Shown: in pieces, positions 15,683-25,700 of the stretch
Numbering within the stretch: position 1 is the stretch's first letter
How the letters are laid out: each line of letters begins with the position of its first letter
Assembly: GCF_003368325.1 (NCBI RefSeq)
Contig: NZ_CP031467.1
Span: 3,596,001 to 3,660,000, forward strand
Length of the DNA: 64,000 nt
Direction of reading: 5' to 3'
Origin: Paraburkholderia caffeinilytica
GTDB lineage: Bacteria > Pseudomonadota > Gammaproteobacteria > Burkholderiales > Burkholderiaceae
Made by a program: the position numbers and the translations under genes
The notes under the pieces: model-generated
The model's input: the letters and a program-made list of their open reading frames with translations, nothing else
Told to the model about the DNA's origin: nothing
Database searches by the model: none

Positions 15683-18295
15683 ATGCAGTCATGCCCATCA
15701 CGGCGTGAGTCCGGGGCCGCGCCGTCTAACGGCGGGCAACCGGCGACTCGCGCCGTCTTTCATTTTTCTTTCGATCATGCCGGACGCGGTGCGCGCCGCG
15801 GCATTCGCGCCCACGCCGCGGCGTGGTTCAGCGCGTGGGCGGCCACGGTCTGTCTCGCACTGATCCTCGGCATCGGATGGATACCCGCGCCGGCCCAGGC
15901 CGCCGGCACGCCGGTCATTCCGGCCTTGCAGAGCCTGATCAACAGCGCGACGGCGACGGCAACGCCGGCGTCCGCCGCCTCGGGCGCCTCGGCCGCGCAA
16001 GCGGCCTCCGCGCCGTCGCCCGCGAGCCAGGCGGAGCTGGCGCGCTCGCTCGACAGCGTGATCGCCACGCTCGACAACGACCGGCAACGCACCGCGCTCG
16101 TCGCCCAGCTCAAAAAGCTGCGCGACGTCTCGCAAAACGTCACGCCGGCCGCGCCCGCGACCGCTCAACCGAGTCCCGGCTTGCTCGGCGCGATTGCGTC
16201 GGGTATCGCGTCGTTCGAAACCCAGGTGCACCAGGGCCGCACGCCGGTGCGCTATTGGGGCGGACGCTTCAACGCGGCCGGCAACGAGCTTTTCACGATC
16301 ATTTCGGGGCAAGGGCAAGAGAGCTTCGGCCGCGTGATCTTTTCGATGATTGCCATGCTGGCCGGCTGGGGCGCGTGCGCCGGCACGCTGATCTACTTTC
16401 AACACCGGCTTTACCGGCGCTTCGGCATTCTCATGGGACTCAACCCGAATCCCACCACGCGCGAGTTGCTGATCTTCGCGCTGCGCCGCGTCGGGCCGTG
16501 GATCGTCGCCTTTCTCGCAGCGCTGCTGTTCGTGCGCGCCATGCCGGATGCGCTCGGCCGCACGCTCGGCATGGTGGTCGCCTATGCGATCGTCGCGGGC
16601 GCGGTGTTTTCGGCGATCTGCCTGATCATGTTTTCGCTGTTCGGCTCGGGGCATCGGCGGGTGGCGGTGCGCCTCCTGATCGAGCACGCACGGCGCGTGT
16701 TGTTCGTGGTGGGCGTATGCGCCGCCCTCGGCGATGCAGCGGTCAACTACGACGTCGAACATCAGCTCGGATCGAATCTCGCCGCGCTGATTTCGACCGC
16801 CGCCAACATGACGGCCGCCGTGCTCACCGGCTATTTCGCGCTGGCGTTCCGCCGGCCGATCGCGCATCTGATCCGCAACCGGCCTTACGAGCAGCGCCAC
16901 GATCACCGGGCCGCGACCGACGCATTCGAGGTGCTCGCTGCGCTCTGGCACGTGCCCGTGCTGGTGCTCGCGGCGGCATCGGTGGCTGCGACGCTCGGCG
17001 GCTCGGGCTCCAGTGAGAACGTGCTGCAGATTTCGGTGGTGACCGCGCTGCTGCTGGTGCTGGCATTTTTCCTGTCGGCCATCGTGCTGCGCATGACGCG
17101 CCCGCGCAGCGCGCGCTCGCGGCGCCGCTCGCCGTATCTGTCGCGCCTGCTGCGTTTCTGCGGCACGTTGCTGACGCTTTTTATCTGGCTGTTCTTCTTC
17201 GAACTGGCGGCGCGTTTGTGGGGTGTATCGCTTGCGGCGGTGGTGGAGGAAAACGTCGCGGCGCGCGGGATTGCGCACGCCGTGACCGCGATCGTCGCGA
17301 CGCTGTTTATTTCATGGCTGCTGTGGATTCTGGTCGACACCGCGATTACCGAAGCCCTCCATCCGGGTGGGCCGCGCAACAAGGCGCTCAATCCGAGCAT
17401 GCGGGCGCGCACGATGCTGCCGCTGCTGCGCAACGTGCTGCTGGTGTCGATCATGACGATTGCGGGCATCGTCACCGCGGCGAACCTCGGCATCAATGTC
17501 ACGCCGCTACTGGCCGGCGCCGGCGTGATCGGCCTCGCGATCGGTTTCGGCGCGCAGTCGCTTGTGACCGACCTGATCACGGGCCTGTTCATCATTATCG
17601 AAGATACGATTTCGGTCGGCGACTGGATCGACGTGGACGGCGGTCATGCGGGCACCGTCGAGCATCTGTCGATCCGGACCGTCCGCCTGCGCGATGGACA
17701 AGGCGCGATTCACGCCATTCCGTTCTCGCAGATCAAGATCGTCAAGAACCTGTCGCGCGACTTCGCCTACGCGGTGTTCGAAGTGCGCATGTCGTTCTCG
17801 ACCGACGTCGATCAGATCACGCAACTGATTCGCGAAGTCGGCGCCGATCTGATGGCCGACTTCCGCTACCGGCGCGAAATGCTCGGGCCGATCGAGGTGT
17901 GGGGACTCGACCGTTTCGATCCGAACTGGATGGTCGTGAAAGGGCAGATCAAGACGCGGCCGTTGCAGCAATGGAGCGTGGCGCGCGCCTTCAATCTGAG
18001 GCTCAAACGCAAGATGGACGATTCCGGCATCGAGATTCCGGTGCCGCAGATGCGTGTGTACACGTCATCGAAGGATGGTGAAGGGCAGCCTTTGCAGGAC
18101 GATGAACTGCCCGAGGCCGGTCCGCATGGACACGCGCATGCCGGGACGGGGGCGTCGACGCGGACCGCGCACGCCGCCATGGCGGTGGCGCGCGATGTGT
18201 CGCACGAACCGCGTCCGGCGCCGCCGCCCACCGGGCAGACCGCGCCGATTCCGCCGCAGATTCCGACAGCCGGGGAAGCGGGCAGCAAAAGCTGA
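15683..18295 (+). CDS. Large MscS-family mechanosensitive channel
   Basis: 870 residues. An N-terminal hydrophobic signal segment (about 45-72, ending PAQA) is followed by an Ala/Ser-rich periplasmic region. About ten membrane helices follow, and then the MscS core. The pore helix is LLAGAGVIGLAIGFGAQSLV with VTDLITGLFIIIED after it; the beta domain includes VGDWIDVDGGHAGTVEHLSI and the upper alpha/beta domain follows. The polar, Pro-rich tail of about 70 residues is not conserved. It protects cells against hypo-osmotic shock at the inner membrane. Size and N-terminal extension are like the YnaI/YbiO class. The true start may be downstream of 15683, because the first 40 residues are poorly defined. 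Confidence 0.9.
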   Translation: MQSCPSRRESGAAPSNGGQPATRAVFHFSFDHAGRGARRGIRAHAAAWFSAWAATVCLALILGIGWIPAPAQAAGTPVIPALQSLINSATATATPASAASGASAAQAASAPSPASQAELARSLDSVIATLDNDRQRTALVAQLKKLRDVSQNVTPAAPATAQPSPGLLGAIASGIASFETQVHQGRTPVRYWGGRFNAAGNELFTIISGQGQESFGRVIFSMIAMLAGWGACAGTLIYFQHRLYRRFGILMGLNPNPTTRELLIFALRRVGPWIVAFLAALLFVRAMPDALGRTLGMVVAYAIVAGAVFSAICLIMFSLFGSGHRRVAVRLLIEHARRVLFVVGVCAALGDAAVNYDVEHQLGSNLAALISTAANMTAAVLTGYFALAFRRPIAHLIRNRPYEQRHDHRAATDAFEVLAALWHVPVLVLAAASVAATLGGSGSSENVLQISVVTALLLVLAFFLSAIVLRMTRPRSARSRRRSPYLSRLLRFCGTLLTLFIWLFFFELAARLWGVSLAAVVEENVAARGIAHAVTAIVATLFISWLLWILVDTAITEALHPGGPRNKALNPSMRARTMLPLLRNVLLVSIMTIAGIVTAANLGINVTPLLAGAGVIGLAIGFGAQSLVTDLITGLFIIIEDTISVGDWIDVDGGHAGTVEHLSIRTVRLRDGQGAIHAIPFSQIKIVKNLSRDFAYAVFEVRMSFSTDVDQITQLIREVGADLMADFRYRREMLGPIEVWGLDRFDPNWMVVKGQIKTRPLQQWSVARAFNLRLKRKMDDSGIEIPVPQMRVYTSSKDGEGQPLQDDELPEAGPHGHAHAGTGASTRTAHAAMAVARDVSHEPRPAPPPTGQTAPIPPQIPTAGEAGSKS

Positions 18296-18360
18296 TTGGG
18301 CTGGATGCGGGGTGAGCGGATTCTGACGCGGTCCGCAGCTTTACGCGGGACGTGCCGGTG

Positions 18361-19005
18361 TCAGGCGAGCGCCGGCGCGTCGGCTGCGCGCACGATGTCG
18401 TTGACGTGCGTGGCGATCTGAGCGCCCGCGACGCCGTAGATATGCAACGAAATAGCGGGCGCGTCACTGGAATTGCCCAGGCGGTGAATGCCGCCCTTGC
18501 CGCCGCGCACAAACGACACGGCGCCCGTCTTGCGCGCCTGGGTACGGGTGGCGCTCGCGCAGTGCTGTGCGCCATTCCATTCGAAGACCGTTTCGCTCAG
18601 CGTGCCGTCGACCACGGCGTAGCCGCACCATGTGTGGTGCGCATGCACCGGGCTTGCCTGACGCGGCAGCCACACCAGCGCGGCGATCGCATAGCGGCCG
18701 TGCGGATCGGCGGCCAGCAGATGACGCCGGTAAGTGTCGGCGGAGCCTTCGCGTTGCGCCGGTGTGAGCAGATCAGGGCTTGCCGCGGCTTCGGCCAGCG
18801 CGATGCGCATGCTGCGCGCGAAGAAGGTCGAATCAGACGGTTCGGGAAATGTCGCGCAGGCTTCGAACATTGCGTCGAGCGCCTCGCACAGGTGCACGAG
18901 CGGCATGCTGCGCAGCGCGCGCGAGGGCGTTTCATTCGCTCCGGCAAACGATGCGGCGTGGGCGGAGGAACGGGCGACGGGCGGTGAACGGAGGTCTTGG
19001 CTCAT
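18361..19005 (-). CDS. Cysteine dioxygenase-type thiol dioxygenase (cupin)
   Basis: 214 residues from the ATG at 19005. The metal site is HAHHTWCG (His121, His123) plus His174 in GGIHRLG, the three-His site of cysteine dioxygenases. The Ser-His-Tyr triad of the family is visible in ISLHIYG (Ser186, His188, Tyr190). The position matching the mammalian Cys93 crosslink looks like Gly128, as in many bacterial enzymes. It would oxidise cysteine to cysteine sulfinate, but 3-mercaptopropionate dioxygenase activity cannot be excluded. It is divergent from an Lrp-type regulator, which probably controls it in response to an amino acid. Confidence 0.82.
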   Translation of the reverse strand: MSQDLRSPPVARSSAHAASFAGANETPSRALRSMPLVHLCEALDAMFEACATFPEPSDSTFFARSMRIALAEAAASPDLLTPAQREGSADTYRRHLLAADPHGRYAIAALVWLPRQASPVHAHHTWCGYAVVDGTLSETVFEWNGAQHCASATRTQARKTGAVSFVRGGKGGIHRLGNSSDAPAISLHIYGVAGAQIATHVNDIVRAADAPALA

Positions 19006-19067
19006 GATCGCGGCGCAGCGGCATGGCTGCTTATCGGCTATTTTTGGATAGACATATTTATACCGGT

Positions 19068-19095
19068 TTGCCCGGAGAAAGAGTTTCCATATAAT
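19068..19095 (+). promoter_or_regulatory. Sigma-70 promoter candidate of the Lrp-type gene
   Basis: TTGCCC, 16 bases, TATAAT, placed 49 bases before the regulator ATG in an AT-rich tract shared with the divergent dioxygenase gene. Confidence 0.6.
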
Positions 19096-19143
19096 TCCCC
19101 TCGAAATCTTAAAAGTAGAATAATTTCCTATGGGGGTGTGAGG

Positions 19144-19626
19144 ATGGGAATGGATATCATCGATCGGAAGCTGCTTGAGCTGCTGCAGGAAGACGCAACC
19201 ATGCCGATCGCCGAACTCGCGCAGCGCGTGAATCTGTCGCAAACGCCGTGTTGGAAGCGGCTGCAGCGCCTGAAAGAGACAGGCGTGATTCGCTCCCAGG
19301 TGGCGCTGTGCGATGCGCGCAAGCTAGGCGTGGGCACGACCGTGTTCGTCGCGGTGCGCACCAACCAGCACACCGAGGCATGGGCGCAGACCTTTACACG
19401 CGCGGTGCGGGATATTCCGGAGGTGGTGGAGGTGTACCGGATGAGCGGTGAAACCGATTACCTGCTGCGTGTGGTGGTGTCCGATATCGACGACTACGAT
19501 CGCGTCTACAAGCTGCTGATCGCCGCCGTGCCGCTGTACGACGTGAGTTCGAGTTTCGCGATGGAACAGATCAAGTACTCGACGGCGCTGCCGGTGCGGC
19601 CTTCGGCGGTGGTGGAGGGGCGCTGA
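19144..19626 (+). CDS. Lrp/AsnC family transcriptional regulator
   Basis: 160 residues from the ATG at 19144 (a second ATG two codons on is also possible). MDIIDRKLLELLQEDATMPI and LAQRVNLSQTPCWKRLQRLKE form the helix-turn-helix. The RAM effector domain contains VVEVYRMSGETDYLLRVVV and a conserved Asp-rich stretch. It is divergent from the cysteine dioxygenase-type gene and shares a 138-base AT-rich intergenic region, the usual layout for a local Lrp-type regulator sensing the substrate amino acid. Confidence 0.93.
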   Translation: MGMDIIDRKLLELLQEDATMPIAELAQRVNLSQTPCWKRLQRLKETGVIRSQVALCDARKLGVGTTVFVAVRTNQHTEAWAQTFTRAVRDIPEVVEVYRMSGETDYLLRVVVSDIDDYDRVYKLLIAAVPLYDVSSSFAMEQIKYSTALPVRPSAVVEGR

Positions 19627-19712
19627 CTGCAAGCCGTGTGCAAGCTCAGTGGGCGTAGAATGCCGCCTTCCCAGACACCATCCGCGACTGACTCGCGAAC
19701 CGAGCCCGCCCC

Positions 19713-19931
19713 ATGAACAAACCGCCGCGCAAGAAGAACCCGACCTTTGGCATTGCTGTTTTCATCGTGGTCGCGGTGCTGCTGGTGATCGCCACGCTCT
19801 TCTATAACGCCATCACGGAAAAGCGCGAATTCGACCGCCTGGATGCGCAGGCGCCGGCAGTTTCGTCGGATGTCGCGGCTGCATCGGCTGCGGCCACCGC
19901 AGCGAAGCCCGCAAGCGGCGCCGCTCAATAG
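19713..19931 (+). CDS. Small single-pass membrane protein
   Basis: 72 residues. A short basic N-terminus (MNKPPRKKNPT) precedes one membrane helix (GIAVFIVVAVLLVIATLFYN, about 13-32) and an Ala-rich tail outside the membrane. No enzymatic motif. It lies 86 bases after the Lrp-type gene on the same strand. Function unknown. Confidence 0.65.
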   Translation: MNKPPRKKNPTFGIAVFIVVAVLLVIATLFYNAITEKREFDRLDAQAPAVSSDVAAASAAATAAKPASGAAQ

Positions 19932-19957
19932 GACGGCTCGGAGACGACTCGAGCGTC

Positions 19958-22522
19958 TCACTCGTCCGGCAGGCGAATTACGCTCGCATCCTTGCGAATC
20001 TGCGCCGACGCCGTCAGCATCTGCTTGCACTGATGGGTGAGCAACTTCATGTCGTGCACGGCGTCCGCCGAATAGTCCGGCGATTTCTCAGTCTCGACCA
20101 CCATCGCATCCAGCTCGCGCCTCAATAGTTTGACCTGCTCGCCCTGATCGGCAGGCAGCGCCTTACCGGCTTCGGCCTCGGTCAGGTTGTCGCGGACTAC
20201 GCTCAGGGCGCGTTGCAACGGCTGTAGCGAGACGCCGTCGGCCTGCTGCGCGGAGGTGCGCAGCAAAGGCGCGGCCGCCGTAATCTGCGAGGCGAGCACG
20301 TGGCTGCGCACCAGCAGGTCGTTCAACTCCGGCACGAACTTCTGCGCGGACTTCGGCTCGAGCATCATGCGCTGGAACGCCTGGCCCAGATTGGCGAACG
20401 CCACATGGACGTTCTTGCGCGCGAGCCGGTAGCGGTAATCGCGATCGAGCGCCGTTGCAGCGGCCACGGCGGCAGGGGACGCCCCGCCGGCCGGCTTGGC
20501 TGACGCGTTGTTGACTGTAGCGGCGCGAGAGCTGCTTGCGTTAGTGGTCGCACCGACGCTTGCACCAGCGCTTGCACCGGCGCTTGTACCAGAATACGCC
20601 CCAGCCCTTGCGCCAGGAATTGCGCCAGTGCTCGCACCGGACTTTTGGGTAGCGTTGCCGTTCGCATCCACTCCGGCGTTTGCCACCGCGAGCGCCGGCC
20701 TGGCAAATTCGATCGCAGGATCGGCCATTGCCGCGGCGGGTGCAAATGCACCGGCTTCGGTCACCGTCGCGACCACCGCTGCGGCCGGTTTGCCGCTCCA
20801 CCACCAGCTTGCTTCCAGATATTGCCGCGTCGCATTGATCATGTTGTTGACGAGCTTGCCCATCAACCGGTATTCCCAGTAGGGGAACAAGTGGCTCGCC
20901 GCAATCGCGATCGCGCAGCCCACCACCGTATCGATTGCGCGTTCGCCGATGATGCGCATGCTGCCCGGTGCGAGCAGATGAAACATGAGCAGCACATACG
21001 AGGACGTGAACACCACGCTCGCCGTGTAATTGAACAGCAGCAGGCTGTAGCTCATCACCATCGAGGCGAACATCACGACCAGCAGGATGTGCGGCTCCTT
21101 GACGAAGATCATCAACACGATGCTCGCCGCACAGCCGATCAGCGTGCCGACTATCCGCTGCCCGTTGCGCTGCTTGGTCAGCGAATAGCCGGGCTTCAGG
21201 ATGATGACGGTGGTCATCACGATCCAGTATGCGTTGGTGAGCGGCAGCAGACGACCAAGCCAGAAACCCACGGCAACCGCAATCGTCACGCGCAACGCAT
21301 GGCGGAAGCTCGGCGAGGCCATGGTCAGGTTCGAGAAGATCTGCCCGAACGGTACGCGGCGGCTCGATACGAAGCGGGAGAGCGCCTTGTCGAGGCGCAG
21401 CTCGGTCTCGGTCGTGCTGGGATCGCTCGACAGGCTTTGGTGCATCTTGTCGATCAGGCGCGTGGCGCTCCAGATCCGCCGGAAGGTGGACGATACCGCC
21501 GAATAGGCCTCGGGATTTTTGGCAGACAGGTCCTGCTTGCGCATCAGTTCGATCTCGAACTCGATGGCGCGCAATTCGGCTTTTACATTCACGCGCTTGC
21601 GCGGCGGCTGGTTTTGCAGCACTGCAAGTCCGATCTCTTCGAGATCGGCCGCGGATTTGCGAATCAGATCGCGGTAGAACACCAGCAGGTCGGAGCCGCC
21701 GAACGTGCTGCGCACCAGCGAGTAATCGACATGCGTGCCGACGAACAGCTCGTGCAGATCGACGGTATTGATGAACAGATTGAACAGCATCGCCCGGCGC
21801 GGTTCGAGCCGGCCGGATTTGAGCTTGGGCAGATTGCGCAGCACGATGTCGCGCGCCGCATCCTGACGATCGACCGCGGCGATCTGCTTGTCGACGAGAT
21901 TGCGATAGCAATCGTCGAGGTCGTTGTCGAGGTCGTAGAAGGCGGCGCGCGCGAGCAGATAGTCCGCGCACGCGAACACACTTTCGGCGAGCGCCTGCTG
22001 TTCGATGCGGTGCATCATCCAGCGGCTCACGAAGGTCGACCAGTACGTGTACCAGAGACCGCCCACCAGAATCCACGACGCATTGACGAGCGCCTGCATG
22101 GGCGTGAAATGCTCTTCCAGCGTCATGATCATCATGAATAGCGTGGCGAAGCTGATCTGCGGCCAGCGGTTGCCATACACGACGATCAACGAGAGCAGGA
22201 AGGTGAGTGGCACGACCGTGCACCACAGCGCCACCGGGTTGACGGTGGCAAGACCGGTGGCGAGTGCGGACAGGAAGCCGATCACCGTGCACGCCAGCAT
22301 CTCGTTGTGCTTGTACTTGAGCGGGCCCGGCATATCGACCACGCAGGCGCCGAGTGCGCCGGTCGCGATCGTGAAGCCGAGTTCGCGGTCGTGAAATACG
22401 ATCAAACACAAAATGGCCGGCAATGACACGCCGACTGCGATGCGCAGGCCGCCATAGAAGTACTGGCTGTAGAGGAATTTTCTTATTTCAACCGAATAGC
22501 GCATCGACTGCCTGGATTCCAT
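19958..22522 (-). CDS. FUSC family membrane transporter (YccS/YhfK-like)
   Basis: 854 residues. Two FUSC halves are seen: an N-terminal membrane block (about 20-175) and a second one around residues 400-550 (FWLGRLLPLTNAYWIVMTTV, IILKPGYSLTKQRNGQRIVG), each followed by a soluble helical part. The family is related to aromatic acid exporters (AaeB) and to fusaric acid resistance proteins. Residues about 600-690 are a low-complexity Gly/Ala/Ser/Thr insert that includes a tetrapeptide repeat encoded by 12-base units. A second ATG six codons in (22504) has a better ribosome site (AGGCAG) and may be the real start. It is divergent from recC. Confidence 0.88.
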   Translation of the reverse strand: MESRQSMRYSVEIRKFLYSQYFYGGLRIAVGVSLPAILCLIVFHDRELGFTIATGALGACVVDMPGPLKYKHNEMLACTVIGFLSALATGLATVNPVALWCTVVPLTFLLSLIVVYGNRWPQISFATLFMMIMTLEEHFTPMQALVNASWILVGGLWYTYWSTFVSRWMMHRIEQQALAESVFACADYLLARAAFYDLDNDLDDCYRNLVDKQIAAVDRQDAARDIVLRNLPKLKSGRLEPRRAMLFNLFINTVDLHELFVGTHVDYSLVRSTFGGSDLLVFYRDLIRKSAADLEEIGLAVLQNQPPRKRVNVKAELRAIEFEIELMRKQDLSAKNPEAYSAVSSTFRRIWSATRLIDKMHQSLSSDPSTTETELRLDKALSRFVSSRRVPFGQIFSNLTMASPSFRHALRVTIAVAVGFWLGRLLPLTNAYWIVMTTVIILKPGYSLTKQRNGQRIVGTLIGCAASIVLMIFVKEPHILLVVMFASMVMSYSLLLFNYTASVVFTSSYVLLMFHLLAPGSMRIIGERAIDTVVGCAIAIAASHLFPYWEYRLMGKLVNNMINATRQYLEASWWWSGKPAAAVVATVTEAGAFAPAAAMADPAIEFARPALAVANAGVDANGNATQKSGASTGAIPGARAGAYSGTSAGASAGASVGATTNASSSRAATVNNASAKPAGGASPAAVAAATALDRDYRYRLARKNVHVAFANLGQAFQRMMLEPKSAQKFVPELNDLLVRSHVLASQITAAAPLLRTSAQQADGVSLQPLQRALSVVRDNLTEAEAGKALPADQGEQVKLLRRELDAMVVETEKSPDYSADAVHDMKLLTHQCKQMLTASAQIRKDASVIRLPDE
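20544..20639 (-). repeat. 12-base tandem repeat array inside the FUSC gene
   Basis: Eight degenerate 12-base units of the type GCGCTTGCACCR (plus-strand reading) encode a GASA-like tetrapeptide repeat on the minus strand, residues about 628-660. The units are in frame, so copy number may vary without truncation. Confidence 0.85.
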
Positions 22523-22727
22523 TCACTGAGAAAACGCGGTTGAAAAGATCGACCCGGGGTTGGCCCGGGGCAGACCCAAACTGCCGTCGAGTCTAACTGA
22601 TTTTGTGCCTGATCTGACCTCGTCCATTCGGCCAGGTTCTGCCCTGGGAGCGCGTTTGTTATGCTGTCGCTTCAATGTCCGTCGCGGCCCGGGTGTCCCG
22701 CTCGCGTCGCATGCCTTCCCAGGATCC

Positions 22728-25700
22728 ATGCTCCAACTCTTCTACTCGAACCGCTACGAAACCCTTGTCGGCGCGCTGCTCGACGACCTGGCGCATGCGC
22801 CGTCCGATCCCTGGACCGCGCAGCCCGTGATCGTCCCGAGCGCGGCGGTGCGGCGCCGGCTCGAGCTCGACATCGCGGCGCGCCAGGGCATCTGCGCGAA
22901 TGTCAATTTCGGTTATCTCGCGCAGTGGTTGTGGGCGCAAATCGGCGGCGTGATCGACGTGCCGAAACACTCGCCGTTCGCGCCGGACCGGCTCGTCTGG
23001 CGTTGCTACCGGCTGCTGGGAGAGGCGGATGAAGCACTGCCTTGGAATGCCTCGCCGCGTCTGCGTACGTATCTCGACGCGGCGGATGCGTCAATGCGCT
23101 ACGAACTGGCGCGCCGCGTGGCCACCGTGCTCGACCACTATCTGACCTATCGCCCGGAGTGGCTGTTGCAATGGCAGAAGGGCGGTTCGATTTTCGCGAG
23201 CGGCGCCGCGGACGACAACGGTCCGCGTCTCGTCGGCGCGAGCGAAGCGGCGCGCGAGGACGAGCGTTGGCAAGCCGCACTGTGGCGTGCCGTGCTTGGC
23301 GAAGTGGCGGGCAACGCGCAAACGCCCGCGGCCGCCTTGCCGCCGGCTTATCGCTTTCTCGAGGAAATCGGCACGCTGGATCTGGAAGCCATCTCGAACG
23401 CGCAGTGGCCGGAAGCGGTCAGCGTGTTCGCACTGCCGACCATGCCGCCGCTGCATGTCGCTTTGCTGCGCGCGCTGTCGCGCTGGGTCGATGTGCGTCT
23501 GTACGTGATGAACCCGTGCCGCGAATTCTGGTTCGACGTGGTCAGTGCGGGCCGCGTCGAGGCGCTCGATGCCGCCGGCCAGCTCGACTATCAGGAAGTG
23601 GGCCATCCGCTGCTGGCCGAGTGGGGACGCCAGACCCAGGCGCAACTGCACATGCTGCATGAGCTGACCGAAAGCGCCGCATCCGGCGAGACGGGCGACT
23701 TCACCGGGAATCCGGAACCGAGCTGGCTCGCCGCCGTGCAGAACGGCATCCTCGATCTGCGCGCGGAAGTGGGAACAGGCGCGGACACCGACGAACTACC
23801 GATCGAGAACGGCATTGAAGTTCACGTGTGTCACAGCCTGTCGCGGCAGCTCGAAGTGCTGCATGACCGCCTGCTTGGCTGGTTCGACGAGTTCGACGAT
23901 CTGCAGCCGTCCGACGTGCTGGTTGCCGTGTCGGATCTCGCGGCCGCCGGGCCGTTGATCGATGCGGTATTCGGCACCGCGCCGCCTGGCGATACTCGCC
24001 GCATCCCGTATCGGATCACCGGCTTGCCGCCTTCGCAGGCCAATCCGGTCGCGCGTTTACTGCTGGACTGGCTGGCCTTGCCTGAGCGCAGCGTGGGCGC
24101 ACCGGATCTTATCGAATGGCTGCGGGTCGATGCGATCGCCGTGCGCTACGGGATCGACGCCAGCGCGCTCGAAGCCGCGCAGGAATGGCTCGCGGCAGCC
24201 GGTGCGCGGCGCGGGCTGGTGCCCGGCGAGCCGGCGGGCGAGCATGTACCGGTCGCGCGTCATACGTTCGCCGACGCGCTGACGCGTCTGTACCTTGGCT
24301 ACGCGATGCCGGATGGCGGCGACCCGGTCGACGCCTGGTTGCCCGTTGAAGGCGCCGATGGCTCGGATGCCGAGCTGCTCGGCCGGCTGTCGCGCTTCGT
24401 CGACGATATCGATACATTCGCGCGGCGCTGCGCGGTCGAGCAGGCACCTGCCGAATGGACGCAACTGTTGCTCGAAACGCTCGCGCAGTGTTTCGACGGC
24501 GGCGTGGAATTTGCCGATTCGCTGGCGGCGGTGCGCGACGCCATCGACAAGATGGGCGACGCGATGCGTGCGGGCGCGGAAGACGTCGCGTTGCCGGCCA
24601 CCGTGGTGCGCGGCGCCCTGACGGAGGCGCTCGACGACCCCGCGCGCGGCGGCGTGCCTTGGGGCAGCGTGACGTTTTCGTCGTTGACCAGCTTGCGCGG
24701 GTTGCCCTATCGCGTCGTCTGCCTGCTCGGCATGGACGACGGCGTGCTGCCGAGTCTCGCCCGCGCCGACGAATTCGACCTGATGGCCGCGTTCGGTAAG
24801 GCCGGCGACCGTCAGCGCCGCGACGACGAACGCAATCTCTTCCTCGATCTGCTGCTGGCCGCGCGCGACCGGCTGTTCATCGCCTATACGGGCCGCAGCA
24901 TCCGCGACAATGCACCGTTGCCGCCGGCCGCGCTGGTCGATGAATTGCTCGACCACCTCGCGCAAGTGTCGGCGGGAGACGGGGCGAGTCCCGCGGAAAT
25001 CGAAGCTGCGCGGCATGCGTTCATCATCGACCATCCGTTGCAGGCGTTCGCTGCGGATTATTTCTCGTCGCAGCGAGGCCTTTTCACGTATGACATGGAT
25101 CGTGCGGAACTGGCCAGTTTGCTGGCCGCGCCGCAGCATCCGGCGGCCGCGCCGTTCTTCGATCAACCGTTGCCGGCCGAAGAGGCGGCTCCCGTTGCAT
25201 TCGACGAATTCGTGCGCTTCTGGCGTCATCCGGCGCGTGCGTTGTTGCGCGACCGCCTGGGCATCGTGTTGTCGGATGCGCAGGGCGAATTGCTCGACAC
25301 CGAGCCGTTCGAACTCGATTGGGCCGGTCGGGACGCTCTCGCGGAGCGGCTCCTGCCGGTGCTGCTGGATACCGATGCCGATGACGACGACAGCGTGTTC
25401 GAACGCGTGCGCCGCGTTGCCGCGGCCAGTCCCGAATTGCCGGGCGGCGCGACCGGCGCGGTATGGCGCTCGCGCGAACTCGGCGCGCTGCGCCAGCTCG
25501 CCGACAGCGTGCGCCGCGAAGTCGCGTCGGGTGTCGAGCGTCTGCCGTTCGTGCTCGATATCGCGCCGCGCTGGCCCGATCGTGCCGATATCGCCGATGC
25601 GCTCTTCGGCGCCCACGACGAAGCGCTTCGTAAAGCGGCCGAAGCCCCCCTGCAACTGCATGGCACACTGAATTTGCTGACCGAAACCGGACAAGTGATT

